Origin: JACQGZ01 sp036004665
GTDB taxonomy: Bacteria; Sysuimicrobiota; Sysuimicrobiia; Sysuimicrobiales; Humicultoraceae
Reading direction: 5' to 3'
Assembly (NCBI GenBank): GCA_036004665.1
Contig: DASYRG010000015.1
Coordinates: 6,231-70,230 of the forward strand
DNA: 64,000 nt
Positions within the stretch are counted from its first letter, which is position 1. Each line of letters starts with the position of its first letter. Made by a program: the position numbers and the translations under genes. The notes below the pieces were generated by a model that made no database searches, had not been told where the DNA came from, and saw only the letters and a list, made by a program, of their open reading frames with translations. Positions 25,539-33,765 of this stretch are shown in pieces.

Positions 25539-26711
25539 GTGCCCCCGCTGCGGATTCACCGCGCCCGCATCGCCCAGCATAAGCACGACCGGCTGCTGCG
25601 GGAGTACCTCAAGCAGAACCTCAACGAGCTAATCCAGCAGAAAGAGCTGATCATCGACGGTCGGATCAAGACGCAGATCGCCACCCTCGACCTGCCCACC
25701 CTGCGCTACGGAGAGGAAAGCACGCTGCTGGCGCAGGGCAAGGGGACCGGCGCGGGCGATAGCGGCAAGCGTGGCGGGCGGGACGGCGCCGCGGAGGAGA
25801 TGCAGGCCCTGGGCGGGCTCCTCGGCGGGGATCACCACGGCCGGGAGCTGCGCGTGGAGCTGGATTTCGACGAGTTCGTGCGGCTGGCCCAGGAGGTGCT
25901 GCTGGAGGAGATCCACCTGCCTCCGCTCTCCGTACCGGGTGCGGCCGGCGAGATGGAGTCCGAGGACATGCCCGAGCTCGACGACCTGGACCGCATCGGG
26001 CTGCGTCCCGACCTGAACCTGGAAGAGACGATGCTCAGTTCGCTGCTGCGCAACGTGCGCGAGCGGGGCGCGCTGGATTACGACGTGGACCTGCGGCAGG
26101 ACGGCTGGTACTTCATCGAGGACCCCACCACCTACCGCAACCACCGCTCCCTGGAGGTTTACGTCCTGGACATCTCCGGCTCGATGCGCGGGGAGTACCT
26201 GGCGCTGGTGCGCAAGACCATCTTCGTCCTCTGGTACTACCTGGAGCGGCGCTACCCCACCAACCTGCGGCGCTACGTCGTCTTCCAGGACGTGGCCACC
26301 GAGAAGGTCCGCGACGACTTCTTCTGCGTGGAATCCAGCGGCGGCACGCACATCTCCACCGGGTTCGAGAAGGCGATGGCGCTGCTGGAGGGCGCCACCG
26401 AGTACGACCGCTTCCTCTTCCTCTTCACCGACGGGGAGACCAGCTCGGGCGACTTCGACCTCGCCAAGCGGCGATATGAAGAGGCGCTGCGGCGCTTCGA
26501 CCTGGTCTGCTACGGGCACGTCAACCCCGGCGGGCGCGGCATCGGCGGGTTCTCGGAATACGTGCACGAGAACGTGCGCCGCTCATCCAACGGCACGTTC
26601 GCCAACCTGGTGGACGTGGAGTCGATCCGCACCGCCATGGGAGAGTTCTTGAACCTGCTCACCCGGGAGGGGAGTCGTGGAGGGGTTCGCGCGCTACGCG
26701 CCGATCATTGA
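25539..26711 (+). CDS. yhbH: YhbH/YeaH family protein (DUF444, von Willebrand A domain)
   Basis: This 390-residue protein starts at a GTG one base after the prkA stop. The N-terminal half is charged (RIHRARIAQHKHDRLLREYLKQ, DUF444 pattern). The C-terminal VWA domain has the MIDAS motif D-I-S-G-S-M near 212 and FTDGETSSGD near 295. YhbH/YeaH always accompanies PrkA and is thought to be a partner or substrate of the kinase; its biochemical role is not settled. The gene end overlaps spoVR by 35 bp. Confidence 0.92.
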   Translation: MPPLRIHRARIAQHKHDRLLREYLKQNLNELIQQKELIIDGRIKTQIATLDLPTLRYGEESTLLAQGKGTGAGDSGKRGGRDGAAEEMQALGGLLGGDHHGRELRVELDFDEFVRLAQEVLLEEIHLPPLSVPGAAGEMESEDMPELDDLDRIGLRPDLNLEETMLSSLLRNVRERGALDYDVDLRQDGWYFIEDPTTYRNHRSLEVYVLDISGSMRGEYLALVRKTIFVLWYYLERRYPTNLRRYVVFQDVATEKVRDDFFCVESSGGTHISTGFEKAMALLEGATEYDRFLFLFTDGETSSGDFDLAKRRYEEALRRFDLVCYGHVNPGGRGIGGFSEYVHENVRRSSNGTFANLVDVESIRTAMGEFLNLLTREGSRGGVRALRADH

Positions 26712-27837
26712 GCGGATCGAAGCGCTGGCCCGCGCGCGCGGGCTCTCCTTCGATCCCGTGTACTTCCGCCTCACCGACTCTGATGAGATCGCGGAAGTCG
26801 CCAGCATGGGCCTGCCCAACCGCTTCATCCACTGGTACTGGGGCGGCGCCTACAAGGAATTGGTGGCGCAGCAGAACAAGGACCTCTTCAGCATCCTCGA
26901 ACTGGTGCTGAACACCAACCCCTCCCACGCCTTCCTGCGCGCGAACAACACCTACCTGCAGAACGTGCTGGTGATCGCGCACGTCTTCGGCCATCTCGAT
27001 TTCTTCAAGAACAACCACTGGTACCGCAAGTCGAACAAGAACATGCTCAACGAGGCCGAGCTGCACGCCCGCCTGATCCGGCGCTACGAAGGCAAGCACG
27101 GGCGCGAGAAGGTGGAGTCGCTCCTCGACGCCCTCCTCACCGTGGCCACCACGGTGAACGCGTTCGAGCGCAGCGCGGAGGTGCGGCGCCGCCGGCTGAT
27201 CTACTTCCTGGAGGACCGCGCGCCCCTGGAGGACTACGAGCGCCACCTGCTGCAGTCGGTGCGGGAGGAGGCGGAGTACTTCGACCTGATTCAGCGCACC
27301 CACATCATCAATGAGGGCTGGGCCACCTTCGTCGAGGCGGAGTTGCTGCGCGAGATCCTGGACCCGCAGGAATGGGTGAGCATCTCGGTGCAGTTGTCCA
27401 GCCGCCCGGCGCCCTACACCATCGGCTACAGCCTCTTCAAGGCGATTCGGGACGGGCGGGGGTTTGACGCGGCGCTCGACGCGCGCACCTACTACGAGGA
27501 CGTGATGCTGATCCAGGACGCCCTAACCGAGGACCTGATCCGGCGTCTCGACATCTTCGTCTACGACCCCAAGGAGAAGCAGAAGTCCTACGACATCCAG
27601 CGCGTCCGCGACATGCTGATCGACCAGAAGGAGCACAAGGGGCAGCCCCACGTCGAGGTGGAGGTGGGGCACCACCGCGACCTCACCCTGGTCCACCGGG
27701 AGGAGGAGCGCAAGCTGGAGGCCAAGCGCATCGCCCTCTTCCTGCGCGCCGTGCACTCCCTCTGGCGCAACCCCGTGCGGCTGCGCGCCAACGGCAAAGT
27801 GTTCAGTTATGATCGCCGCGGCTTTTCGTCCACATAA
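26677..27837 (+). CDS. spoVR: SpoVR family protein
   Basis: This 386-residue protein starts at GTG 26677 behind GGAGGGGA, inside the end of yhbH. It has the family blocks FDPVYFRLTDSDEIAEVAS, F-I-H-W-Y-W-G, an N-P-S-H/AHVFGHLDFFKNN segment, and IINEGWATFVEAELLRE with an E-G-W-A-x-F motif. SpoVR was first found in B. subtilis spore cortex formation, but the PrkA–YhbH–SpoVR triad is widespread in non-sporulating bacteria as a starvation and stress module. Its presence therefore does not show that this organism sporulates. Confidence 0.92.
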   Translation: MEGFARYAPIIERIEALARARGLSFDPVYFRLTDSDEIAEVASMGLPNRFIHWYWGGAYKELVAQQNKDLFSILELVLNTNPSHAFLRANNTYLQNVLVIAHVFGHLDFFKNNHWYRKSNKNMLNEAELHARLIRRYEGKHGREKVESLLDALLTVATTVNAFERSAEVRRRRLIYFLEDRAPLEDYERHLLQSVREEAEYFDLIQRTHIINEGWATFVEAELLREILDPQEWVSISVQLSSRPAPYTIGYSLFKAIRDGRGFDAALDARTYYEDVMLIQDALTEDLIRRLDIFVYDPKEKQKSYDIQRVRDMLIDQKEHKGQPHVEVEVGHHRDLTLVHREEERKLEAKRIALFLRAVHSLWRNPVRLRANGKVFSYDRRGFSST

Positions 27838-27841
27838 CTCA

Positions 27842-27916
27842 AGAGGCCAAGAGCGGCACCCTCCGAAAACCGACAGATAGGATCACGGTTTTCATCGGGT
27901 GCCGCTCTTAGCCTCT
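27842..27916 (+). repeat. Nested long-stem hairpin element A
   Basis: The outer arms 27842–27861 and 27897–27916 pair over 20 positions with one mismatch. Inside, GAAAACCG (27865–27872) pairs with CGGTTTTC (27886–27893) around the 13-base loop ACAGATAGGATCA. It follows spoVR. It has the same three-part build and similar core as element B, in the orientation of the preceding gene. A terminator role is likely but there is no U-run. Confidence 0.7.
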
Positions 27917-27962
27917 CAGAGTCACGCCGAGTAAAGGCCACGCACGGAACTGACCTCTTGTG

Positions 27963-28035
27963 TAAGGCTGCAGAGCACGTCTGAGGAAACCGTGATCCCG
28001 TAGTTCGGTTTCCGAGGATGGGCTCTGCAGCCTTA
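27963..28035 (-). repeat. Nested long-stem hairpin element B
   Basis: TAAGGCTGCAGAGC (27963–27976) pairs perfectly with GCTCTGCAGCCTTA (28022–28035). Inside, GGAAACCG (27985–27992) pairs with CGGTTTCC (28006–28013) around a 13-base loop. On the minus strand the core reads GGAAACCG, AACTACGGGATCA, CGGTTTCC, closely matching the plus-strand core of element A. It follows the minus-strand nuclease gene. The 45 bp between the two elements hold nothing else I can name. Confidence 0.7.
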
Positions 28036-28048
28036 GCTAAACGCTCCG

Positions 28049-28525
28049 TTAGTGGGTGGTGTGAAAGTCGGAGGGCTTGACGTCGTTGAGGAACTTCTTC
28101 CACTCTTCCATGTCGCTCTCGTCAAACGACTTCTTCAACTGAATCGCCTGCGCGGCCACCTTCTCCTCGACGAAGATGGGGGCCTCCATGCGCAGGGCCA
28201 CGGCGATGGCGTCGCTGGGACGGGAGTCAATCACCATCGCGGTGCCGTTCTGCGCCACGTGGATTTCGGCGAAGTAGGTGTTGTCCCGGACATCGGTGAC
28301 GACGATGCGGGAGATGCTCGCCTTCAGTTCGCTGAGGAGGGTGCGCACCAGGTCGTGGGTCATCGGTCGGGGCGGTCGCACGCCCTGTAGTTCCATGGCG
28401 ATGGCAGTGGCCTCCGCCTGTCCGATCCAGATGGGGAGGGCCATCGTCTCCGGCTGATCGACCAGAAGGACGACGGGGTTCATCTGCTGGTCCAGCGCCA
28501 CGCCTCGTACCTTCATCTGCAGCAC
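28049..28525 (-). CDS. Bifunctional nuclease family protein (DUF151)
   Basis: This 158-residue protein has the BFN domain: V-L-L-V-D-Q-P-E … LPIWIGQAEATAIAMELQG near residue 30, RPMTHDLVRTLL near 55, and DSRPSDAIAVALRMEAPIFV near 105. Plant and bacterial members have been reported to have RNase/DNase activity; in bacteria the role is unclear. The GTG start (28525) has GGGGGAG 7 bases upstream; an ATG three codons later is an alternative. TATAAT at 28591–28586 on the minus strand gives it a ~55-base leader. Confidence 0.88.
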   Translation of the reverse strand: MLQMKVRGVALDQQMNPVVLLVDQPETMALPIWIGQAEATAIAMELQGVRPPRPMTHDLVRTLLSELKASISRIVVTDVRDNTYFAEIHVAQNGTAMVIDSRPSDAIAVALRMEAPIFVEEKVAAQAIQLKKSFDESDMEEWKKFLNDVKPSDFHTTH

Positions 28526-28585
28526 GAGCGTCTCCCCCTCCCAGATGTTTCCTTCGCCGGCGGAGCGTCCGCGGGTATCGCGCGT

Positions 28586-28596
28586 ATTATATCATT
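28586..28596. promoter_or_regulatory. Divergent -10 region for the nuclease gene and lemA
   Basis: The AT island ATTATATCATT gives an exact TATAAT on the minus strand (28591–28586) facing the nuclease gene, and TATATC or TATTAT on the plus strand facing lemA. It is the only AT-rich stretch in the 125-bp divergent gap. Confidence 0.5.
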
Positions 28597-28650
28597 ACCC
28601 CGTGACGGGGCTGTCCAGGCCCGCGCGCCAGTGGAGAGAGGAGCGGTGGG

Positions 28651-29199
28651 ATGGCTGGGTGGATCGTGATCGGCATCGTCGTCCTGCTCGTGCTCTACGT
28701 CGTCTACCTCTACAACAAGCTCGTCGTGCTGCGGAACCGCATCAACAACGCGTGGTCGCAGATCGACGTGCAGCTGCGCCGCCGCTACGACCTGATCCCC
28801 AACCTGGTGGAGGCGGTGAAGGGATACGCCAGCCACGAGCGAGAGGTCTTCGAGCGCGTGACGGAGGCGCGTGCCCGGGCCATCGCCGCAGGGTCGGTCG
28901 GGGAGCAATCGCAGGCGGAGAACATGCTCACCGGCGCGCTGCGCAGCCTCTTTGCCGTCGCGGAAGCCTACCCGCAGCTGCGGGCGACCGAGAACTTCCA
29001 GCAGCTGCAGGAAGAGCTGTCCGGCACCGAGAGCAAGATCGCCTTCGCCCGCCAGTTCTATAACGACACCGTCCTCCGCTACGAGAACCTGCGCCAGTCC
29101 TTCCCCACCGCGCTGCTGGCCGGCGCCTTTGGCTTCGGCGGGCGCGAGTACTTCGAGATGGAGGAGGCGGCGCGCGAGCCGGTCAAGGTGCAGTTCTGA
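28651..29199 (+). CDS. lemA: LemA family protein
   Basis: This 182-residue protein has one N-terminal membrane helix (residues ~4–22) followed by a long helical domain facing the cytoplasm or outside. The family block YNKLVVLRNRINNAWSQIDVQLRRRYDLIPNLVE begins near 24, and FQQLQEELSGTESKIAFARQFYND lies near 120. LemA function is unknown but the gene is very often next to htpX, as here (24-bp gap), which suggests a shared role in membrane protein quality control. Confidence 0.92.
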   Translation: MAGWIVIGIVVLLVLYVVYLYNKLVVLRNRINNAWSQIDVQLRRRYDLIPNLVEAVKGYASHEREVFERVTEARARAIAAGSVGEQSQAENMLTGALRSLFAVAEAYPQLRATENFQQLQEELSGTESKIAFARQFYNDTVLRYENLRQSFPTALLAGAFGFGGREYFEMEEAAREPVKVQF

Positions 29200-29223
29200 T
29201 CAGAGCTGAGCTGACTCCGCGGC

Positions 29224-30141
29224 ATGTACGAGCACATTGAGCGCAACGCGCGGGTCACCTGGCTGCTGCTGGCGTTCTTCGTCCTGCTGATCCTGGCCCT
29301 CGGGTACGCCGTCGGCGAGGTCAGCGATGTCGGCTACGCGGCGCTCCCGGTGGCCGCCGTTGTCGCGGGCGTCTCGGCGACCTCGTCCTACCTTTACGGT
29401 GACCGCCTCGTGCTCGCCGTCAGCGGCGCCCGCGAGGTCAGCCACGACGAGCAGCCCTTCCTGCACAACACCGTCGAGGGGTTGGCCATCGCCGCCGGGA
29501 TCCCCAAGCCGCGCGTCTATCTGATCGCCGATTCGGCCCCCAACGCCTTCGCGACCGGCCGGAATCCCGAGCACGCCTCCATCGCCGTCACCACCGGGCT
29601 GCTCGAGAAGCTGGATCGCCTGGAACTCGAAGGGGTCCTCGCTCACGAGATGGCGCACATCCAGCACATGGACATCCGTCTCTCTACCCTCGTCGTCGTG
29701 CTCGTGGGGATGGTGGCGCTGGTCTCCGACTGGTTCTGGCGCTCGATGCGCTGGGGGGGCCGCCGCCGCTCCCGGGACGGCGGGGGCGCGGCGGGGCTGC
29801 TCGCGCTGTTCGCCCTGGTGCTGGCGATCTTTGCGCCGCTGGCGGCGCAGCTGATCCGTTTTGCCGTCTCCCGCCGCCGCGAGCTTCTCGCCGACGCCGG
29901 AGGCGCCATGCTGACCCGCTACCCGGCCGGTCTGGCGAGCGCGCTGGCCAAACTGGACGCCGATCGCGAGCCGTTGGAAGTGGCCAACAAAGCGACGGCC
30001 CATCTCTACATCGTCAATCCCTTGAAGGAGTGGGGCGGGTCCCTCAACTCCCTGTTCAACACGCACCCGCCGATCGAGGAGCGCATCCGGCGGCTTCGGG
30101 ACATGGCCGGGCCGACCGCGGACTTCCCCCCGGCGCGGTGA
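29224..30141 (+). CDS. htpX: HtpX-like M48 membrane metalloprotease
   Basis: This 305-residue zinc protease of the HtpX/M48 family has two N-terminal helices (~12–55), then the zinc motif H-E-M-A-H in LAHEMAHIQHMD near residue 142, two more hydrophobic segments (~160–220), and the third-ligand helix in REL-L-A-D-A-G near 220. It ends with NTHPPIEERIRRL, typical of HtpX. It should degrade misfolded membrane proteins from the cytosolic face. It is linked to lemA. Confidence 0.92.
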   Translation: MYEHIERNARVTWLLLAFFVLLILALGYAVGEVSDVGYAALPVAAVVAGVSATSSYLYGDRLVLAVSGAREVSHDEQPFLHNTVEGLAIAAGIPKPRVYLIADSAPNAFATGRNPEHASIAVTTGLLEKLDRLELEGVLAHEMAHIQHMDIRLSTLVVVLVGMVALVSDWFWRSMRWGGRRRSRDGGGAAGLLALFALVLAIFAPLAAQLIRFAVSRRRELLADAGGAMLTRYPAGLASALAKLDADREPLEVANKATAHLYIVNPLKEWGGSLNSLFNTHPPIEERIRRLRDMAGPTADFPPAR

Positions 30142-30300
30142 CCCTTCCGCCTGACCGGCAGGCAGGAGTTCCCGCCTGAAAGGCGAACATTTTGGCGCTG
30201 GCGAGTAGCGGGGCGTGGGAGAGAGAACCCCGGCCGCCCCTTTCGACACAGGAAGCACGCCGTTTCGTTTTCCCACCCAAATCGCCCGCCCGGAGGCGCG
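30142..30300 (+). other. Intergenic region between htpX and the LysM hydrolase gene
   Basis: This 159-bp gap holds a short hairpin (CAGGC 30159–30163 with GCCTG 30174–30178) followed by AAAGGCGAACATTTTGGCG, which looks like a recurrent hairpin-plus-tail motif but has no second copy in this window. CCGGAGG lies 6 bases before the hydrolase ATG as a ribosome binding site. I saw no recognisable riboswitch. Confidence 0.3.
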
Positions 30301-31353
30301 ATGCGCGTTTTCGTTGTCACCTTGATGCTCCTCGCGGTCGCGGCTCCGGCGGCGTTTGCCGCGCAATCCTACACCGTGCGCGAGGGCGACACCCTCTGGG
30401 ACATCGCCTCCCGCTATCAGGTTTCAGTCGAGGCGATCGCCCGGGCCAGCGGCCTCCCCGACGTTGACTCCCTCCTCCAGCCGGGACAGCGGCTGGTCAT
30501 CCCCGTCTCCTCCGCCCGGGCGCCTTCCCAGGCTCCCTCCGCGTCCTTTCCGAGCCAGCGGTATCAGGTGAAGGCGGGAGACACGCTGTGGGTCCTGGCT
30601 CGCCGCTTCGGCATGGGGGTCGACGCACTTGCGACACTCAACCGCATCGGCACGGAGAGCACACTGAGCATCGGCCAGGTCCTCAAGCTCAGGGCGCCAC
30701 GGGCGCGCGTCGCTCCCCCTGCGGCGCCGTCTTACCACATCGAGCGGTATCGGGTGCGGCCGGGGGACACGCTCTGGGTGATCGCCCGGCGGTTCGGGAT
30801 GGGCGTGGGCGAACTCGCCGCCCTCAACGGGATCGGCGCCGCCTCCACGCTCCGCATCGGACAGACGCTCAAGGTGAAGGCCTTCCGCGCCCGCACCGTC
30901 CCCGCCGCCTCCGGTCCAGCCTCCCCGGCCGCGGCGCCGCCCAAGGCATCGCCGGTCAGGGCGCGCGTCCTCCCATATCGGGGGACCCAATGGGCCGGCA
31001 GCCTGATCGGCCTCTCCCGCCGCTTCATCGGCACGCGCTATCGCTGGGGCGCCACCGGACCGGGAGCGTTCGATTGCTCCGGCTTCCTGCAGTACGTGCA
31101 CGCGCGCATGGGCGTTTCGCTGCCCCGCACCACCAACGCCATGTTCGCCGCCGGCCGGCGGGTGCCGCCTGGTGAACTCAAGCCCGGCGACATGGTCTTC
31201 TTCACCACCTACCGCCCCGGCCCGTCGCACGCCGGCATCTACCTCGGCAACGATCAGTTCATCCACTCCTCCTCCGCCTACGGCAGCGTGACGATCACGC
31301 CGATGAGCAAGCAGTATTACAAGAACCGGTACCTGGGAGCCCGCCGCTTCTAG
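30301..31353 (+). CDS. Secreted peptidoglycan hydrolase: three LysM domains plus NlpC/P60
   Basis: This 350-residue exported cell-wall enzyme has a signal peptide (residues 1–20, cleavage near AFA-AQ) and three LysM repeats (~22–65, ~84–127, ~144–187; each with the Y-x-V-x-x-G-D-T-L-W start). A Pro/Ala linker leads to a C-terminal NlpC/P60 domain with C259 in FDCSGFLQYV, the catalytic histidine in SHAGIYLG near 305, and a third polar residue near 320. It should cleave gamma-D-glutamyl–diaminopimelate-type bonds in peptide stems. The murT–gatD genes that modify the same stem follow directly. Confidence 0.93.
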   Translation: MRVFVVTLMLLAVAAPAAFAAQSYTVREGDTLWDIASRYQVSVEAIARASGLPDVDSLLQPGQRLVIPVSSARAPSQAPSASFPSQRYQVKAGDTLWVLARRFGMGVDALATLNRIGTESTLSIGQVLKLRAPRARVAPPAAPSYHIERYRVRPGDTLWVIARRFGMGVGELAALNGIGAASTLRIGQTLKVKAFRARTVPAASGPASPAAAPPKASPVRARVLPYRGTQWAGSLIGLSRRFIGTRYRWGATGPGAFDCSGFLQYVHARMGVSLPRTTNAMFAAGRRVPPGELKPGDMVFFTTYRPGPSHAGIYLGNDQFIHSSSAYGSVTITPMSKQYYKNRYLGARRF

Positions 31354-31359
31354 ATCCGC

Positions 31360-31387
31360 TGGACGCCGTCCCGACCCGCCGTATCCT
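31360..31387 (+). promoter_or_regulatory. Candidate murT promoter with a leaderless start
   Basis: TGGACG (31360–31365), a 16-bp spacer and TATCCT (31382–31387) precede the murT GTG by 6 bases. RNA synthesis starting 6–7 bases after the -10 would begin at the start codon itself. Confidence 0.4.
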
Positions 31388-31393
31388 GAAGAG

Positions 31394-32779
31394 GTGAGCC
31401 ACCTGCGTCTGCGCGCCGGCATCGCCGCCGGCCGTCTCTCCGCGCGCCTCATCCGCCTCATCGCCGCCGGCGGGGCCACGACGATGCCGGGCCGGGTCGC
31501 CGCGGCCGTCGATCCCCAGATCCTCGCCCGTCTGGGCCGGCGGCTGAGCCAGGGCTCCGTCCTCATCACCGGCACCAACGGCAAGACCACCACCGCCCGC
31601 CTCCTTTCCGCCGTTCTGGAGCGCGCGGGCAGAGGCGTCGTGGCGAACCGCGCCGGGGCAAACCTGCCCTCGGGGATCGTCTCCGCGTTGGTGCGCGCCG
31701 GCACGCTCTCGGGGCGCATCGTCGGCGACGTGGGTGTCTTTGAGGTGGACGAGGCCGCGCTGCCGCTGGTCACCGAGCCGTTGCGCCCGCGCCTGCTGGT
31801 CCTGGGCAATCTCTTTCGCGACCAGCTGGATCGCTACGGCGAGATCGATCTGGTCGCCGACCGCTGGCGCGCGGCGCTGGCGCACCTGGACGGCGGCACG
31901 GTGATCTACAACGCGGACGACCCGCTCGTCTCCGACGTGGGACGGACCCATCCGGCGGGGCGGCCGTTTGGCATCGAGCACCCCGGTCTGTCGAAGGCGA
32001 CGCTGGAGCACGCCGCGGACGGACGCTACTGCTACCGCTGCGGCGTCCCCTACTCCTACTCGGCCGTTCACCTGGCGCATCTCGGCACGTACCGCTGTCC
32101 CCGCTGCGGCACGGCGCGTCCTTCTCCCGAGGTGGCGGCGGAGAGCGTGCAGTTGCGCGGGGCGGCCGGCGGAACGTTCACCCTGCGCGCACCGACCGCG
32201 TCGGTCCTGATCCAGAGCAGCCTCCCCGGACTCTACAACGTCTACAACGTGCTGGCGGCAGCGACGGCCGCGCTGGCGCTAGGTGCCTCCCTGGAAGATG
32301 TCGCCGCGACGGTGGAGGAATTCAGGCCCGCCTTCGGTCGGGGAGAAGAGATCCTCATCGAGGGTCACAGGGTCGTGATGCTGCTGGCCAAGAATCCCGC
32401 GGGGTTCAACGAAGTCCTGCGCACCGTCACCGCGGCGGGGGAGCCCCTCGTCGGCGTGATCGCCATCAACGACCACATCGCCGACGGGCGCGACATCTCC
32501 TGGCTCTGGGACGTGGACTTCGAGCTGCTCGCCGGGCGCTGCCGCGCCGTGGTGCTGAGCGGGCTGCGGGCGCCGGAAATGGCGGTGCGCCTCAAATACG
32601 CGGGGCTGGACGGGGCTGCCGTGGAGGTCGAACCCGATCTCGAGCGTGCCCTGCGTATCGGCCTGAGACGCCTCGCCGGCGGGGAGACCCTCTACGTCAT
32701 GCCCACCTACACGGCGATGTTGGGGCTGCGCGCCGCCCTGGCCCGCCGCGGCCTCGTGCGCGCCTCCTGGGAGGACTGA
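31394..32779 (+). CDS. murT: Lipid II isoglutaminyl synthase, Mur ligase subunit MurT
   Basis: This 461-residue ligase, with GatD, amidates the D-glutamate of lipid II to D-isoglutamine. It has the ATP loop ITGTNGKTTTARLL near residue 58, NLFRDQLDRYGE near 140, and the MurT-specific zinc ribbon CYRC … CPRC (~213–240) inserted in the central domain. The C-terminal DUF1727 part includes LAKNPAGFNEVLRT and AINDHIADGRDISWLWDVDFE. The GTG start has no separate Shine-Dalgarno spacing but follows a -10 element. Confidence 0.93.
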   Translation: MSHLRLRAGIAAGRLSARLIRLIAAGGATTMPGRVAAAVDPQILARLGRRLSQGSVLITGTNGKTTTARLLSAVLERAGRGVVANRAGANLPSGIVSALVRAGTLSGRIVGDVGVFEVDEAALPLVTEPLRPRLLVLGNLFRDQLDRYGEIDLVADRWRAALAHLDGGTVIYNADDPLVSDVGRTHPAGRPFGIEHPGLSKATLEHAADGRYCYRCGVPYSYSAVHLAHLGTYRCPRCGTARPSPEVAAESVQLRGAAGGTFTLRAPTASVLIQSSLPGLYNVYNVLAAATAALALGASLEDVAATVEEFRPAFGRGEEILIEGHRVVMLLAKNPAGFNEVLRTVTAAGEPLVGVIAINDHIADGRDISWLWDVDFELLAGRCRAVVLSGLRAPEMAVRLKYAGLDGAAVEVEPDLERALRIGLRRLAGGETLYVMPTYTAMLGLRAALARRGLVRASWED

Positions 32780-32783
32780 GGGC

Positions 32784-33578
32784 ATGGCGGGACGCACGAC
32801 GATGCGGCTGCGCGTCTGTCATCTCTATCCCGACCTGCTCAACCTCTACGGCGACCGCGGCAACATCATGACGCTGACCCGTCGCGCCGCCTGGCGCGGT
32901 ATCGCGGTCGAGGTCACCGAGGTCGGTCTCGGGGAGGCGCTGCGGCCGGAGGCGCACGATCTGTTCTTCATCGGCGGCGGGGAGGATCGCCAGCAGGTCC
33001 TCGCGGCGGCGGATCTGCGCGCGGGGACCGGCGGCGCCCTGCGCGACGCCGTCGAAGACGGAGCGGTCCTGCTGGCGGTGTGCGGCGGGTATCAGCTGAT
33101 GGGCCATGCTTATCTGCCGGCGGAGGGCGAGCCTTTGAGGGGGATCGGTCTCCTCGACCTGGAGACGCGTCACCCCGGCAAAGGGCGGCGCCGGCTGATC
33201 GGCAACCTGATCATTCGATGTAGTGGCGAGATAGGTGGGCGATGTGGTGGCGAGATAGGTGGGCGATGTGGCGGCGAGACTCTCGTCGGGTTCGAGAACC
33301 ACGGCGGCCGCACTACCCTTGGCCCATCTGCCCGACCGCTGGGACGGGTCGAGCGAGGCGGGGGCAACAACGGCGAGGACCGCACAGAGGGGGCGGTCTA
33401 CCGGCACGCCTATGGTACCTACCTGCACGGGCCGCTGCTGCCCAAGAATCCCTGGCTGGCGGATCACCTCATCGCCGCGGCGCTGCGCCGGACCCACGGA
33501 GAGGTGACACTGGCCCCACTGGACGACCGGCTCGAGCGCGCCGCGCACGAGGCCGCGCTCAGACGGTTCGGGCGGTGA
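32784..33578 (+). CDS. gatD: Lipid II isoglutaminyl synthase, glutaminase subunit GatD
   Basis: This 264-residue class I glutamine amidotransferase supplies ammonia to MurT. It begins with LYPDLLNLYGDRGNI, typical of GatD, has the catalytic cysteine in AVCGGYQLMG near 94, VGFENHGGRT near 171, and the catalytic histidine region YGTYLHGPLLPKNP near 215. It starts 4 bp after murT. Between IGNLIIR and VGFENH, where family members have a short loop, there is a repeated S/G-G-E-I-G-G-R-C sequence encoded by 24-bp tandem repeats. ATG at 32802 is an alternative start. Confidence 0.9.
   Translation: MAGRTTMRLRVCHLYPDLLNLYGDRGNIMTLTRRAAWRGIAVEVTEVGLGEALRPEAHDLFFIGGGEDRQQVLAAADLRAGTGGALRDAVEDGAVLLAVCGGYQLMGHAYLPAEGEPLRGIGLLDLETRHPGKGRRRLIGNLIIRCSGEIGGRCGGEIGGRCGGETLVGFENHGGRTTLGPSARPLGRVERGGGNNGEDRTEGAVYRHAYGTYLHGPLLPKNPWLADHLIAAALRRTHGEVTLAPLDDRLERAAHEAALRRFGR
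33217..33279 (+). repeat. 24-bp in-frame tandem repeat within gatD
   Basis: Two full units (33217–33240 and 33241–33264, one mismatch) and 15 bases of a third. Unit length is divisible by three, so the repeat adds eight residues (roughly S/G-G-E-I-G-G-R-C) per copy without breaking the frame. It falls in a surface loop before the conserved FENHGGR block. Confidence 0.85.
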
Positions 33579-33620
33579 TGGCCCGGGGTGTCCCGTTGGA
33601 TGAGCGCGATGCGGCACGGC

Positions 33621-33650
33621 TGGACCGTCCGGAGCCGTTCAGACTATAAT
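33621..33650 (+). promoter_or_regulatory. tRNA-Glu promoter
   Basis: TGGACC (33621–33626), 18-bp spacer, exact TATAAT (33645–33650), ending 16 bp before the tRNA. It probably starts a transcript that includes tRNA-Glu and perhaps tag and proC. Confidence 0.65.
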
Positions 33651-33666
33651 CAAATGTCTACCTCGT

Positions 33667-33742
33667 GGCCCCATCGTCTAGGGGACCAGGACGCGGCCCT
33701 CTCAAGGCCGAAACGGGGGTTCGAATCCCCCTGGGGCCACCA
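33667..33742 (+). tRNA. tRNA-Glu (anticodon CUC)
   Basis: A 76-base cloverleaf with CCA encoded. The acceptor GGCCCCA (33667–33673) pairs with TGGGGCC (33732–33738); discriminator A and CCA follow (33739–33742). The D arm holds GTCTAGGGGACC, the anticodon stem CGGCC/GGCCG encloses the loop CTCTCAA with CUC at positions 34–36, and the T arm has GGGGG-TTCGAAT-CCCCC. It reads GAG glutamate codons. Confidence 0.96.
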
Positions 33743-33765
33743 GACGGTACTCCTCGACGAGCACA

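Noticed and set aside
26677..27837. spoVR as proof of sporulation
   Set aside because: The PrkA–YhbH–SpoVR triad is common in non-spore-forming bacteria, and no other sporulation-specific gene is in the window.
27842..28035. Integron attC sites or a CRISPR-like array
   Set aside because: There are only two units with different outer stems and no attC R/L boxes, integrase or spacers.
33578..33649. 23-codon open frame starting at the overlap with the gatD stop
   Set aside because: There is no signal sequence or family resemblance, it overlaps the tRNA promoter, and TGATG overlap alone is weak evidence.
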